Assembly: GCF_018143015.1 (NCBI RefSeq)
Contig: NC_054751.1
Coordinates: 20,073,292 to 20,137,291, forward strand
Length of the DNA: 64,000 bases
Reading direction: 5' to 3'
Origin: Lytechinus variegatus
Taxonomy: Eukaryota > Echinodermata > Echinoidea > Temnopleuroida > Toxopneustidae
Both the position numbers and the translations under genes were made by a program. Within the stretch, counting starts at the first letter, position 1. The number at the start of each line of letters is the position of its first letter. Below, one piece after another: positions 12,401-23,760 of this stretch. The notes below the pieces were generated by a model. The model saw only the letters and a program-made list of their open reading frames with translations. It did not search any database and was not told the DNA's origin.

Positions 12401-14702
12401 TACTTTATAAGAATAAAATTTCATATAGATTGAAAAATGAATGGAAATGGAATGAAAACCAAGAGACTACTGTACAAGAAAATAAAATATAAAAGTCAAT
12501 TTCAAGATTTGCTTCAGGAAAGGTAGTGCTCATGATGTATGGAAATGGTGGAAACATGAAGAGCTGTAGGGCCCAAAGAAAGAAAATTATGTCCAGCAGA
12601 AAAATAAACACATGTCATAAAAGACTTTTCAATGAACTTCATATTTTATCATTTAAAGGTACGTCAACTTGACACATACTGAACAGGGAAAAATAATGAA
12701 CAGTTTGGAATGGACCACCGATAGAGTTTCTTGTCAAACGTTATTTCCATCGAAGCCAAGTGGCTGTCACAATCGCAATTGAACATCCTCAATTTAAACA
12801 TTATTCAATTTACCCTGACACTTTGAATTGAATCGATTTTGAGAATGTTACATGTACAAAGAAGACACCTGCAAGTGATTTTCTCACCAAGCGAAGTCTC
12901 AAGTACAATGCTTGTCACTACATGTATTTGTTAAATTATGGAGTGCCAGGGAGGGAGCGATGTTTTTAAGTTTTAACATTTGATGAATGGTCTATTTTGT
13001 CTAATATTCTTAAATTCAACAGATTGACACATAGGAAATATAAGGCAAAGAAATAAGAAATTACAATTAAGTTGCTGCCTGCATTTCTATAATTCTGATA
13101 TATGAGAAAACAATATTGCAGACAGTGTGAAGACAGAATTCTAAGAAAATGTACCTGTACATTCAATTAAAATAGGCCTAACAGTATGCCTACATGTACA
13201 GTAGACCTACATGTATATGTAATTCAAATTAAAATACAAAACATCCAGATAAAAAAGTTAATAGTACAACATTACAATTCCAGCTCAGCTACATTTTAAT
13301 GATTGGCCTAATTATTCAGTGTACTTAACACATGTACATGTACAGCATATGATGTACCTTGTAGGCCTACACTTGTACTCATAATGGATGATTTCAAGTA
13401 CGGTGTTGGCCTTGGTGTTGGTATTGAAATTTGGATTGCTTCCCCTGGCTCTAAAACTTATTCAGAATTTGTCAAACTGATCCAGATCACATTATTGACA
13501 TCTCAACAACTACATGTAGTGAGTGATATTTCGAGATCATCTTCATTTTTTGTCTGGTGTCAAAATCGTGTTGTGCCTAATACCAAACCAAAAGGTCAAC
13601 ACTGAACTTGAAATCACCCAATGTGTTTCATTGACTATATCATGTCTACATGGTATTCTGAGAGATTTATTTTTTAACCAATTCAAGTTTAAAGCATAGA
13701 TGATATTATGCCTTATAATATATCAATAAGAGATCTGTTTTTGATAGGAGGTATAATAGTTTTCCTTTTATCACATCCCTATGGATCCTCCCAAAGTCCA
13801 CCTCCTTCCCCCCCCCCCCCATCCCCATCTCCATTCCTCCTGTTTATTCCTCTCTTCATCTTTATGGATATCTCTCCCTCCCACATTCCCCTAATCTACA
13901 TGGTCCACCTTCGCCTCTCCTCCTTCCCTCACTCCACCATGCAGGCCTACACTACAGTTCTAGGAGCCAAAGCCACTGGTCTTAAATCAAGGATGAAGAG
14001 AAATTGACATTGAAACAAATCTCATCTGTCATGGGTCCGTCTCATGTGGCCATTAAATATCAACAACTCATGATCAAATATCGCAGTGATGAAAGGCCTC
14101 ACTATCCATTCCAGAAAACATGTTTGGATTAGGCCTGGAATATATTCAACATGGTAATGAGACATGAACATCGGATAGGCTACATGTACCTAGCTCTGTT
14201 GTTGTCCTGTACAATTATTTCATTTTCTTACAAAAGACCCCCATGTGATAATGGATTCAAGTCTTACCACTGCTTTCAAGTGTCAATATTCCAGTTTTAA
14301 ATGAAGATTTATGAAATGAAATGTAATGCTAATATTCATGAATGCTGTAATTTTGTAAGGAATGAGGAAAATAAATTAAATAATGAAGAAGCATCTCAAA
14401 AGCCATGACAGTGATGACACAACTTGAGTCCAATACATTCACTAGTTACATTATAAGCTTGAATATCATACGAGGCCTACAATGTAGGCCTACAACTTCA
14501 CCATTTGAAGAAAAAAATCTCTGTTGGCCAAATTGATTCAACTACCTATCCTTATCTTACTTCTTTGTACAGTGCAGAAGTAACATGTGTGACAAGGAAA
14601 CATATGTTTTGGAATGGACTAATGAAAAAAATACATCCTTGTATGATGATGAAAATATACCAACAATATAAATGTAGCTTTTAAATATCTGCTGCTCACT
14701 AA
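9490..14702. other. No gene recognised
   Basis: AT-rich with frequent TACATGTA. A GC-richer stretch at 11980-12180 is open for 62 codons on the plus strand but has no domain or splice support. A poly-C run lies at 13810-13820. Confidence 0.4.
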
Positions 14703-15151
14703 GACACTGCTCTCATTACCTTCCTAAAAATAGTTTACTGGAAACTACATGTAGTTTAACATGTAATGAGAACGGTCAAAGCGATCTTGGAAGCGATCTT
14801 CCAAACCAGTTCAGAAAACCACTTCGCGATGTACATGTAGTTTTCAAGATCGCCTTGCCTCGTTCAACTGGTTTTAGCTTAAGTGAGGTCACAACCGTTA
14901 TTCAGGAAGCGATCTTCGCACATTTTGAGCACGCTTCTCCACACGACAGGTGTAGAATGCCTACTCTCTGGTTTCAAATTTTGCGCGAAACATGTCACCC
15001 CACTAAGAATGTTTCCATAGCAACAAGATCGCTTTGCGTGAAGTGAATTTCAAAACCACTTTCGTGTGATCAAATGGGAACGTCAGCGAAGCGGTTTTCC
15101 AAATTGGTTTCCAGTAAACTAGTTTTAGAAAGCGTATTTGAGAACGGTGTC
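14703..15151. mobile_element. 449-bp inverted-repeat element (GTTCTCA ends), copy 1
   Basis: Ends GACACTGCTCTCATTACC and, reverse-complemented, GACACCGTTCTCAAATACG lead into shared CTAGTTTTACTGG-type sequence. The inside repeats AAGCGATCTT and GGTTTTCCAAA in both orientations. An inverted copy is at 22971-23423. Both copies keep a GTTGCTATGGAAAC motif (here 15011-15024, reversed). Confidence 0.7.
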
Positions 15152-17120
15152 TATCAAACTGATGATTTAGCAAAGAACTCACTTCAGCCTAGAAAAAAAT
15201 ATGTATCCAGTTTCATTATCAGCAACACTATCTTTATTCATGAAAACCGAAAGAAGAAGGGAGGAAAGTTTCAATAATTTTAATTTAAATGGTTATATTT
15301 TTTCAACTTATCTTTTCAATAGATGTGACTGTTTACAGGTAAGAACTATATGTACGGCCATTTTATAAAAAGTATAAATACATGGTTTGGGACTTGGCAA
15401 AGTGGCGTACATGGAATCTTTGAATTCAAAGCAAAACTCTTCAGCATTTTTCAACAAAACTGAAAGATTTGCAAGCAATTTAATAGGTTAAACAAGTTCT
15501 TTGGACAGGCACTTCAGTTTAGAATTTGCTTTGCACTCATTAGATTTTACAATGCCATTGAGAAGATCAATGCCAATGACCTGTGTCTATTATTGGTTTA
15601 TTGTGATTGTCAGCACAGGGTATACTTTTTCTTTCGCAATGACCATACAGAGCAGGGTTTGGTTTTAACCAGAAAGGAGAAGGTTTAAGGGGTCAATTTT
15701 GCATGTAGGCCTAAAATCTTGATGATCTCTGTACATTTTCCATTTGATTTGAATAGATATATGATTTTTTTTCATATTTCATACAGAGCAAATGGGCAGG
15801 GGACCTACATGTACGATAATATATCTGTACAGGCCTATATTTGTTTAATTTCACAAAGTGGTCCATGAGCTTACATCGATCATAAGACCGTTTACTCTGA
15901 GTGACTTGTTTTCAAAGATTCTGGACTCATCAACCTCTAATAAATCCACAAAGGTTTAATTCAGGAAATGTTCCACTAATCATTTCATATGTAGGCTTAA
16001 AGGTCAAGTCCACCTCAGAAAAATGTTGATTTGAATCAATAGAGAAAAATCAGACAAGCACAATGCTGAAAATTTCATCAAAATCGGATGTAAAATAAGA
16101 AAGTTATGACATTTCAAAGTTTCGCTTATTTTCAACAAAATAGTTATATGAACGAGCCAGTTACATCCAAATGAGAGAGTTGATGATGTCACTCACTATT
16201 TCTTTTTTTTTTTTTGAATTATACAATATTTCAATTTTTATGAATTTGACGATTAGGACCTCCTTGCCTGAAGCACAAATGTTAAAATAATGGAATTCCA
16301 TGTGTTCAGGGAGGAATGAAACTTCATTTCACATGACAATGACGAGAAAATAACAATGTTTCATATTTTATATAATAAAATACAAAAGAAATAGTGAGTG
16401 AGTGATGTCATCAACTCTCTCAATTGGATGTAACTGGCTTGTTCATATAACTATTTTGTTGAAAATAAGCGAAACTTTAAAATGCCATAACTTTCTTATT
16501 TTACATCCGATTTTGATGAAATTTTCAGTGTTATGCTTGTTGAATTTTTCTCTTTTTATTCAAATCAAGTTTTTGTTGGGGTGGACTTTTCCTTTAATAT
16601 TAAATCAATTTGCATAATTCTCACTACAGTATTTTTGGATATAATGAATTTTAGACATTTTAGGAACAGCTGACAGTTCATGAAAATAATTCAATGTCAT
16701 GCTGTAATTTTTCTTTTATATGAAGTGACAGCTCACAACAAATTTTACATCCAAATGTATGAGACTATGATAATGACATAATGTAGCTGTAATAATCATA
16801 CCATGGAGCTTATGTACTGAAGGACAAACACAGGCACAAAGCCACATGGCTCAGTTTGGAGAATTTCCACAAACTGATCAATGCAAAAAATGTCATAAGA
16901 TACCCATTAGTTGTATTTTCTTTGTGATCTGTATAATGATACTACAGTTATGATCTGAATTTTAGTGAGGTTCAGTATGTGAATGATGTAAAAAAAAAAA
17001 AGCCCCCAAAATATGACTTCCAAATCAGGAACAATTTTGCGTGTGCACAACTGCACATGGTCCTACGACTCAATCCAGGTACTCCAGTCAAACACAGTTG
17101 TTAAAATTTAAACTGGAGTA
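15152..17120. other. Non-coding, apart from the TTAA element at 16001-16593
   Basis: AT-rich sequence on both sides of the TTAA element, without recognised repeats or genes. Confidence 0.4.
16001..16593. mobile_element. 593-bp fold-back element, TTAA-flanked, second copy
   Basis: Ends AGGTCAAGTCCACC and, reverse-complemented, AGGAAAAGTCCACC are flanked by TTAA (15997-16000 and 16594-16597). The two arms give mirrored open frames of about 65-70 codons on opposite strands, which reflect the fold-back and not genes. Confidence 0.8.
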
Positions 17121-17710
17121 AATACCAGGGGCGGATCCAGCCTTCGCCAATAGGGGGGGCCCGGATTTTTTTTTTTCAGCCATATTTTCCCCGATCGGCC
17201 ACTCGAATATGATATCTGCCGGGATTTTTGGTTTCTTTAAAGGGGTAGTCCTATCAGTCACTTCTTTGCTTTATTCTTATGAATAAACATAAATATATAA
17301 TACCATAATCATTATTTATATAATGCGAGCGCGAAGCGCGAGCTATTTTTTGGGGGGAATCTTATGTACTTTTTTCTAAACGTTTTGAACATTCTGGGCA
17401 ATCCTGAAAAAAGATAAGTATGCAAGTGAATAATTATTACGAACGTGAAGCGCGAGCAGAAATGAATTGATGCAAAAGGTACTGTTAAGGACTTGCTTGC
17501 AGTTAGCCATGAAGATGTTACATATTTTTAAAAATAAAATAATGCGAGCGCGAAGCGCGAGCTGAAATTTTTTGACATGTTTACCTAAGGAATGGAAATT
17601 CTAAGCACTTTTGTAACTTAACATAATAGGTATATAACTAAACGATTGGTGCGAGCGCGAAGCGTGAGCAAAAAATTTCGTGATTTAGACCTACTGAACG
17701 AGACACTCTA

Positions 17711-19174
17711 GGGTCATTCCATGCCAATTCACCCAATGAATGTGCAATTTTGCACCCGACCGTCTCAGAATTCGTTGTAATTTGGTATACATAAAATTCA
17801 ACATGGCCCAAGCACAAAACAAAAAAAATTAGTCCAATCGGTCCGTCGGTTCTCGCGCTACGGCCCGCCCTTTTCTCCTTGTTTTGACAAAAATGGGCGT
17901 GACCTTCAACTTTCAATGGCCACTGCATCGTTACGTGTTGACCAATTTTCATGAAACTGGTACCATTTGATAGGAAATTCAGAGAGGAATCCAAAACATG
18001 CATCGAATAATGTATTGGAGCAATTTATAAGGTCATGACCTTTGACCTTAACTTTGACCTTGAGTTTGACCCCCGGACAAATAATTTTTTAACTTGATTT
18101 TCGTGTATGTTAATTATTGGTATGATATTGACAAAATATGTTAAAATCAATGATGATATTTTATTTCTTCACCTTTAAAAACTCTTCCAAAGATACCATG
18201 AAATTTCACTCTAGTCCCACACACTGATATTCATGTTAGTAAAGTGTTTACCAGTTACATGATTTCTTCCAATCTTCAGTTACAGCATGCAAACACATGA
18301 AAAGAAATTAAGCTTAATCAGTTTACAAATAAAAGACTAAACCTTTATGCTAATGAATAGGTATCTGTTTAGGCATTTTATGATTCAGCAATATATATCT
18401 TATACATATATATATGTATATATTTTGATGATAAAACTGAAGACTTTACTACTATGAATATATATGATATATATTGCCGAACATCAAAATGAATATATAT
18501 TGATGAACATCAAAATGCCTAAACAGATACCTATTCATGAGCATAAAGGTTTAATCTTTTATTTGTGAACTGATTAAGCTTAATTTCTTTTCATGTGCTT
18601 GCATACTGTAACTTAAGATTGGAAGAAATCATGTAACTGGTAAACACTTTACTAACATGAATATCAGTGTGTGGGACTAGAGTGAAATTTCATGGTATCT
18701 TTGGAAGAGTTTTTAAAGGTGAAGAAATAAAATATCATCATTGATTTTAACATATTTTGTCAATATCATACCAATAATTAACATACACGAAAATCAAGTT
18801 AAAAAATTATTTGTCCGGGGTCAAACTCAAGGTCAAAGTTAAGGTCAAAGGTCATGACCTTATAAATTGCTCCAATACATTATTCGATGCATGTTTTGGA
18901 TTCCTCTCTGAATTTCCTATCAAATGGTACCAGTTTCATGAAAATTGGTCAACACGTAACGACGCAGTGGCCATTGAAAGTTGAAGGTCATGCCCATTTT
19001 TGTCAAAACAAGGAGAAAAAGGCGGGCCGTAGCGCGAGAACCGACGGACCGATTGGACTAATTTTTTTGTTTTGTGCTTGAGCCATGTTGAATTTTATGT
19101 ACATGTATACCAAATTACAACGAATTCTGAGACGGTCGGGTGCAACCACTGGGTGAATCCAGATGGAATGACCC
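17711..19174. mobile_element. 1,464-bp near-perfect palindromic element
   Basis: The left half reads GGGTCATTCCATGCC... and the right half is its reverse complement over roughly 700 bases per arm with few differences, with an AT-rich centre near 18400-18490. TCTA flanks both sides (17707-17710 and 19175-19178). A sister unit of the host array at 19505 reads CACTCTATTCATG without interruption and serves as the empty site. Twin open frames on opposite strands (about 17820-18003 and 18887-19078) encode the same peptide because of the palindrome and are not evidence for a gene. Confidence 0.9.
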
Positions 19175-19629
19175 TCTATTCAAGTTTTGTAAATCATGAA
19201 AAGGATGAGGAAGTGGGGATCTTCCTTACATTTATAATGCGAGCGCAGAGCGCGAGCGGAAATTTTTTTATATACGTTTTGAGCTGATCGAAAACGCATT
19301 TGTTATGGACTGCTTGAACTTAGCCATGAAGACGTTACATTTTATTTCAACATTCAAATATTGCGAGTGCGATGCGCGAGCTGAAAATTTTTGACATTTC
19401 TACCTGAATGATGGAAATTTTAAGCACTTTTTGTAATCGTGGAAAGGATAAGACAAAAACTGAACATTATTGATGCGAGCTCGAAGCGCGAGCGGAAAAA
19501 TTCTGGACACTCTATTCATGTTTTGTAAATCATGAAAGGTTCAGCTATTGGAAATTTTCACTCATTAATAATGCGAGCACAAAGCGCGAGCAGACAATTT
19601 TTTTATATTGTTATCTGAAACTGGATAAT

Positions 19630-20592
19630 TATTTGAATGGAGAACAACATAAAAGGGCAGCGTATCTGATATCAAATCGCACATGGATGACACGTTCTGA
19701 AATCGTGTTTAAAGAACTAAATTGGCCCTCTCTATACAAAGTTCTCCATAGAGCCGCATGTGTTCTTATGTATAAGTGTGTCAATAAATTATCGCCCGCC
19801 ATTTTATACGATAGACTTTCATTTGTCGATGATGTCTCTTCTAGAACCACACGTAGTTCTGACAAATTGCTCTTGAGATTGCCAAAATGTCGTACGACCT
19901 TCTACCAAAAATCTTTCCTATTTTCAGGCTCTTTCACTTGGAACAAACTGCCTGAACATATAAGATTTTCAAGATCTGTTCATTCCTTTAAATTCCAACT
20001 TAAACACATATAGACAAATCATATCGTTCATTTTAATCATTATACAATACACTTATCATACACTATTCTATTGTCCGTGCCGTTCCTATAGTACATTTGG
20101 TATCGATTGCTGCTCATTTCTTGTCTTTCTGTTATTACCACTTATTATCTAGACATTGAAACGTGTTGTGTTTTATTTGTTTTGTTTTTTTATCTTTTTA
20201 TCTTGATGTATATAAGTGATAAAATTATCAAATGATGCAATATGTCTTCTGCTTGTTTTTTTTTTTTTTTTTTTTTTTAATTCCAAAAGTAAATTTATTA
20301 GTACTGTATAATACATTGCCTTGTGTTTTAACGATCTTTCATCTTTTTAAATGCTTATATATAATCACAGAGCCCTGAGGTAGACCAGCTTTTAATGTTA
20401 ATATTTTGCATATTTTTATCATGTATCTTGCCATCTGTAACTCGTAACACATTTTCGTATTTTTACCTTGTATTTATTCCCTTTTTCTGTATCTCATAAT
20501 GTCCTGTTACTATGTTTTTCGTGCATTGTATGTATTTTAATGCTGATCAGGCCACTCTGTATAAATATTCGAGAATAAATAAATAAATAAAA
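19630..20592 (+). mobile_element. 5'-truncated CR1/Jockey-type LINE, 3' end
   Basis: The frame at 19633-20013 is the C-terminal end of a LINE reverse transcriptase: QHKRAA, FKELNWPSLY, LMYKCVNKLSP and FTWNKLPEHIRF match the tail of CR1-like RTs. A 3' UTR of about 570 bases follows and ends in AATAAATAAATAAATAAA at 20573-20592. Similar sequence, GCAGCGTATCTGA at about 19659 and GCTGCGTATCTGA at about 20596, lies near the left and right junctions and may mark the target duplication. Confidence 0.8.
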
Positions 20593-21638
20593 AAAGCTGC
20601 GTATCTGAATAAACGTGTGTTTGAGATATCGACCTAGAATTTGGGTACTCTAAATACCTTTTTTTACCATGAAAATAAAAAAAAAGCGAGCGCAAAGCGC
20701 GAGCTAAAAATATATGATATTCAGATCTGAAAAGGGGTCACTTTAAGCTCTGTATTGCAAGCACTTTGTGGAAAAATGGTGAGGTGAAAAAGGATAACAG
20801 TTAAAACAGAGCTGATATTTTCAATTATTGTTACTTTGAGTTTTGACATTATGTCATCATAAGAAAATGATGAATATCTTCCTATTTCTCTTCCTAAGCA
20901 TGAGAGCGCAAAATCTATTAATATTATGGCCTGAAAACTGGACATTTAAAGCACTTTTGTAATTATGCATAAGATGCATGAGTTTAAAATCTATCAATGC
21001 GAGCGCAAATCGCGAGCAGAAATTAATGATTAATTGTCATCAAATGGTGATTTTAAGTAGTTTGTTTTAGAATTAATATTTAGATATACATAACTCACTA
21101 ATCAAAATGGAAGCGTGCAGCGCTAGCTGATACGTTTTGACAATCTGACCTAAATAGGGATATTTTAAGAACTTTATGGAATACAGGAAAATAATAGGTA
21201 ACTGACAAATCAAATTTTGTGAGCGCGCAGCGCAAGCAGAAATTGGTAATATTCAGACCATAAAACAGAAATTTTTACACTTTTGAAAATTCAATTTGTA
21301 AATAAAACAAAATAATGAAAGTTCAATTTCCCAGCTGAAATATGTTTTGTATATTGACTTCAGAATTTGATATTTTAAGGTCCATATTGAGCAAGATATC
21401 ACCTAAAAGGCAATGCGAGCGCAAAGCGCGAGCGAAAATTTTATATCCCGACATGAAAGATTTAAAAGAAAAAGTAATTTCCAAGTCTTCCCCTTATCTT
21501 ATTTTATTCACTTATCTTCCTCCTCTTATGCTTGCCTTCCTTCTTTTCTCCTCTCTTTTCCCTTTTTTTCTTTTTTTTTGCTCTGCCAATAGGGGGGGCC
21601 GGGCCCCTCGGGCCCCCCCTGGATCCGCCTATGAATAC

Positions 21639-22142
21639 AATTTGTATTTGCTCAGTAGGTCCATGATTTGCTCTGCTTTCACATTCTACCCCCCCCCCCC
21701 CCATCTCTCCCCCTCACCTGTGTTGACTAATCCTTTGAGTGTTACTTTACCATAGAATTAGACATCCTTTCAATTTACTGGCTAGGGGAATGCCTTTCTC
21801 TCTTTGAAGTTCCATGGCAAATTGACCCCATTGTGTGGAGTACAATAGTCGATGGGCTCTCCTATTGGAAGGCACCACATCAGGACTGTATCCTGTTGTA
21901 CGCTATGAAAACCCAATTCAGATTGGAGCTGGACATTGCACAGTGGAATGAAAAATGCATTATGTATTTTATAGATGCATGCATCGAGGAACCCGTACTA
22001 AGAACATTCTCACTTGTAAATGCACGCCTACATCACCCTACACTTATACAGGTATCAACTTTATCATTGCAAGTTTGCAACCTCTATCTTCAAACACGTC
22101 TTGCATGGCCGGAGTATATATAATAAAGCACTTTATTGTTCC
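21639..22142. other. No gene recognised
   Basis: Contains a C-run (21691-21702) and a 96-codon plus-strand frame (21833-22123) of unknown relevance without domain matches. Confidence 0.35.
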
Positions 22143-22293
22143 AATGTTTCACGGAACAGTTTTCAAAGTGGGGAGCTGACCATGCAAAAAAATCCCAATC
22201 ATATGGCCATTTGCATTTGACATTTTTGTACACGGTTTTGGAAAAAGTGGGGGGCTGAAGGCTGAACCCCCCCCCCCTTCCGCAGCCCCTTTG
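22143..22293. mobile_element. Short copy of the 31754 CAGGGG-ended element
   Basis: CGGAACAGTTTTCAAAGTGG and GTACACGGTTTTGGAAAAAG match the left arm at 31766-31862. The right end CCGCAGCCCCTTTG resembles its inverted terminus; the left terminus is diverged. It shows the uninterrupted layout of the element that was split by the LINE at 31880-37934. Confidence 0.65.
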
Positions 22294-22970
22294 TATTAAC
22301 CATTGAAAAAATAGAATATTATTGCATGGTTACTCAGTAGAACATCCAATTTGTGACTTGGTGCGTGTAAATTTGTTTCTAAAATTTATTTCAAATCACC
22401 CCTCATAGCAAAATCATTTCCAGCAGAGGGCATTCTAAATTTCGTACAATGCTTTTGAAATTGAAATACAACCAATACAAGTAGGCAAGCTTGAATAGAT
22501 GAAACTCTGTAGGCCTAGACATGTACTTCTGCTGAATCTCATATGGCCCCTGCGAAACACAAAAGCTTTCTGAGCAACTTGCAAATTTTATGCCATTGTG
22601 TGAGACCTCTTTCTCAAAATTCACACTTTCAGATTTCATGTGTTGTTGTTTGCTTGGTACCAGTTCCTTGAAAGGGTTTCTGAAAGGACTCTGGACTGTA
22701 TTTTGGATCACTGAAAATTAGGCTGCTTTTTTAAAGATACATCTTAAGGATGTCCTGTCAATGATGCCATACTACATGTACATGTAGATCTATAATTTGA
22801 CAAGTACATTGTTATCTGAAAATGAAATGCAAGTAGGTTGATTATCAATTATGAAATAAACAGACACAGAGCTCCCCATTCAGCATCTAATACTATTTCA
22901 ATAATATACATGTACATGTAGGAAAGCCTAAATAATGGCCATTGCAATGGAACTGGGCCCAAACTACTTT
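22294..22970. other. No gene recognised
   Basis: AT-rich, with TACATGTA clusters near 22770 and 22910. Confidence 0.4.
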
Positions 22971-23423
22971 GAGGCCGTTCTCATTACACTTTCTAAAACT
23001 AGTTTACTGGAAGCCGATTCAGGAAACCAGTTTGGAAGATCGCTTTGCTAGCATTCCTACTTGATCACACGAAAGTGGTTTTCAAAATCACTTCACATAA
23101 AGCACTCTTGTTGCTATGGAAACGTTCTCATTGGGGTGACACGTTTCGGCGAAATTCGAAACCACAGCATGGTCATTCTACACCTGTCGTGTGGAGTAAC
23201 GCGCTCAAAATGTGCGAAGATCGCTTCCCGAAGAACAGTTGTGTCCTCACTTATGCTAAAACCAGTTTAACGAGGCAAAGCGATCTTAAAAATTACATCG
23301 TGAGGCGGTTTTCCAAACTGGTTTAGAAGATCGCATCCAAGAACGCTTCGACCGTTCTCACTACACGTTAAACTAGTTTCCAGTAAACTACTGTAGTTTT
23401 AGCAGCATAGTGAGAACAGCCTC
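22971..23423. mobile_element. 453-bp inverted-repeat element (GTTCTCA ends), copy 2
   Basis: GAGGCCGTTCTCATTACAC and, reverse-complemented, GAGGCTGTTCTCACTATGC are its ends. It is the reverse complement of 14703-15151 throughout, including ACACCTGTCGTGTGGAG and TTGTTGCTATGGAAACG. Open frames inside (23045-23326) are not conserved between copies. Confidence 0.7.
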
Positions 23424-23735
23424 AATGAAACCACACTGGTATTCAGATACAGGTGAAGGACAAGGTGTAGCCTTGATTATTTTACAGCACCATACATTGG
23501 CTCCACGTTGTGGTCAGGAAAGAGAAAACTCCTTATACAGTGCATTATTAGTAGGTATGAAATCAACCATACGTTTGTATTTTCATCTCACCGGAAGCAT
23601 GTGCCAAACAACGTCATTTTAACATGTTTTACGATCGGGTTCTTTGATACTTCCCCAGAAACCATGATTCTGGGCAAATGTTTTGAAACACACCTTTCAG
23701 TAAGTTTACGATTGGCATTCTGAAACATTGTTTAA

Positions 23736-23745
23736 CCCTAAAGGG
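23736..23745. other. 10-bp TTAA-flanked remnant CCCTAAAGGG
   Basis: TTAA CCCTAAAGGG TTAA at 23732-23749 looks like the two piggyBac-like termini fused end to end, next to a short duplication of ACATTGT leading into the intact element at 23761. It may be an excision or template-switch product. Confidence 0.5.
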
Positions 23746-23760
23746 TTAAACATTGTTTAA

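Larger units (their letters stand above)
17325..21433 (+). repeat. Dispersed array of the GCGAGCGCGAAGCGCGAGC motif
   Basis: Copies start at about 17325, 17441 (partial), 17544, 17651, 19239, 19363, 19475, 19573, 20686, 20999, 21220 and 21415, with a degenerate one near 21108. Away from the nested insertions the spacing is about 100-120 bases. Each is followed by a similar stretch (AAAATTTTT, then a dyad such as CTGAAAnnGGACATT and TTTTGTAA). The array is therefore a tandem of roughly 110-base units whose best-kept part is the 19-mer. It is not CRISPR: spacers are related to one another and the host is a eukaryote. Confidence 0.85.
17126..21633. mobile_element. 4.5-kb CAGGGG-ended element with arrayed GCGAGC motifs
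   Basis: Left end CAGGGGCGGATCCAG and right end CTGGATCCGCCTATG are inverted copies with two changes; each has a G or C run just inside (about CCAATAGGGGGGGCC, in the same orientation at both ends). AATAC flanks both sides (17121-17125 and 21634-21638). About 12 copies of a near-palindromic 19-mer are spread along it. It also contains a 1,464-bp palindrome (17711-19174) and a truncated LINE (about 19630-20592); without them it is about 2.1 kb. No transposase was recognised. Confidence 0.8.

Noticed and set aside
17638-19081. Two similar open frames (MHVLDSSLNFLSNG...) on opposite strands
   Set aside because: They are the two arms of one palindrome read on opposite strands; similarity follows from the palindrome and gives no support for a protein.
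17325-21433. CRISPR-like regular repeats
   Set aside because: The intervals between the 19-mers are related to each other, the spacing varies, and the host is a eukaryote; it is a tandem-type internal repeat of a transposon.
21833-22123. 96-codon plus-strand frame
   Set aside because: It might be an exon, but the flanking splice sites are weak and no family is recognisable.
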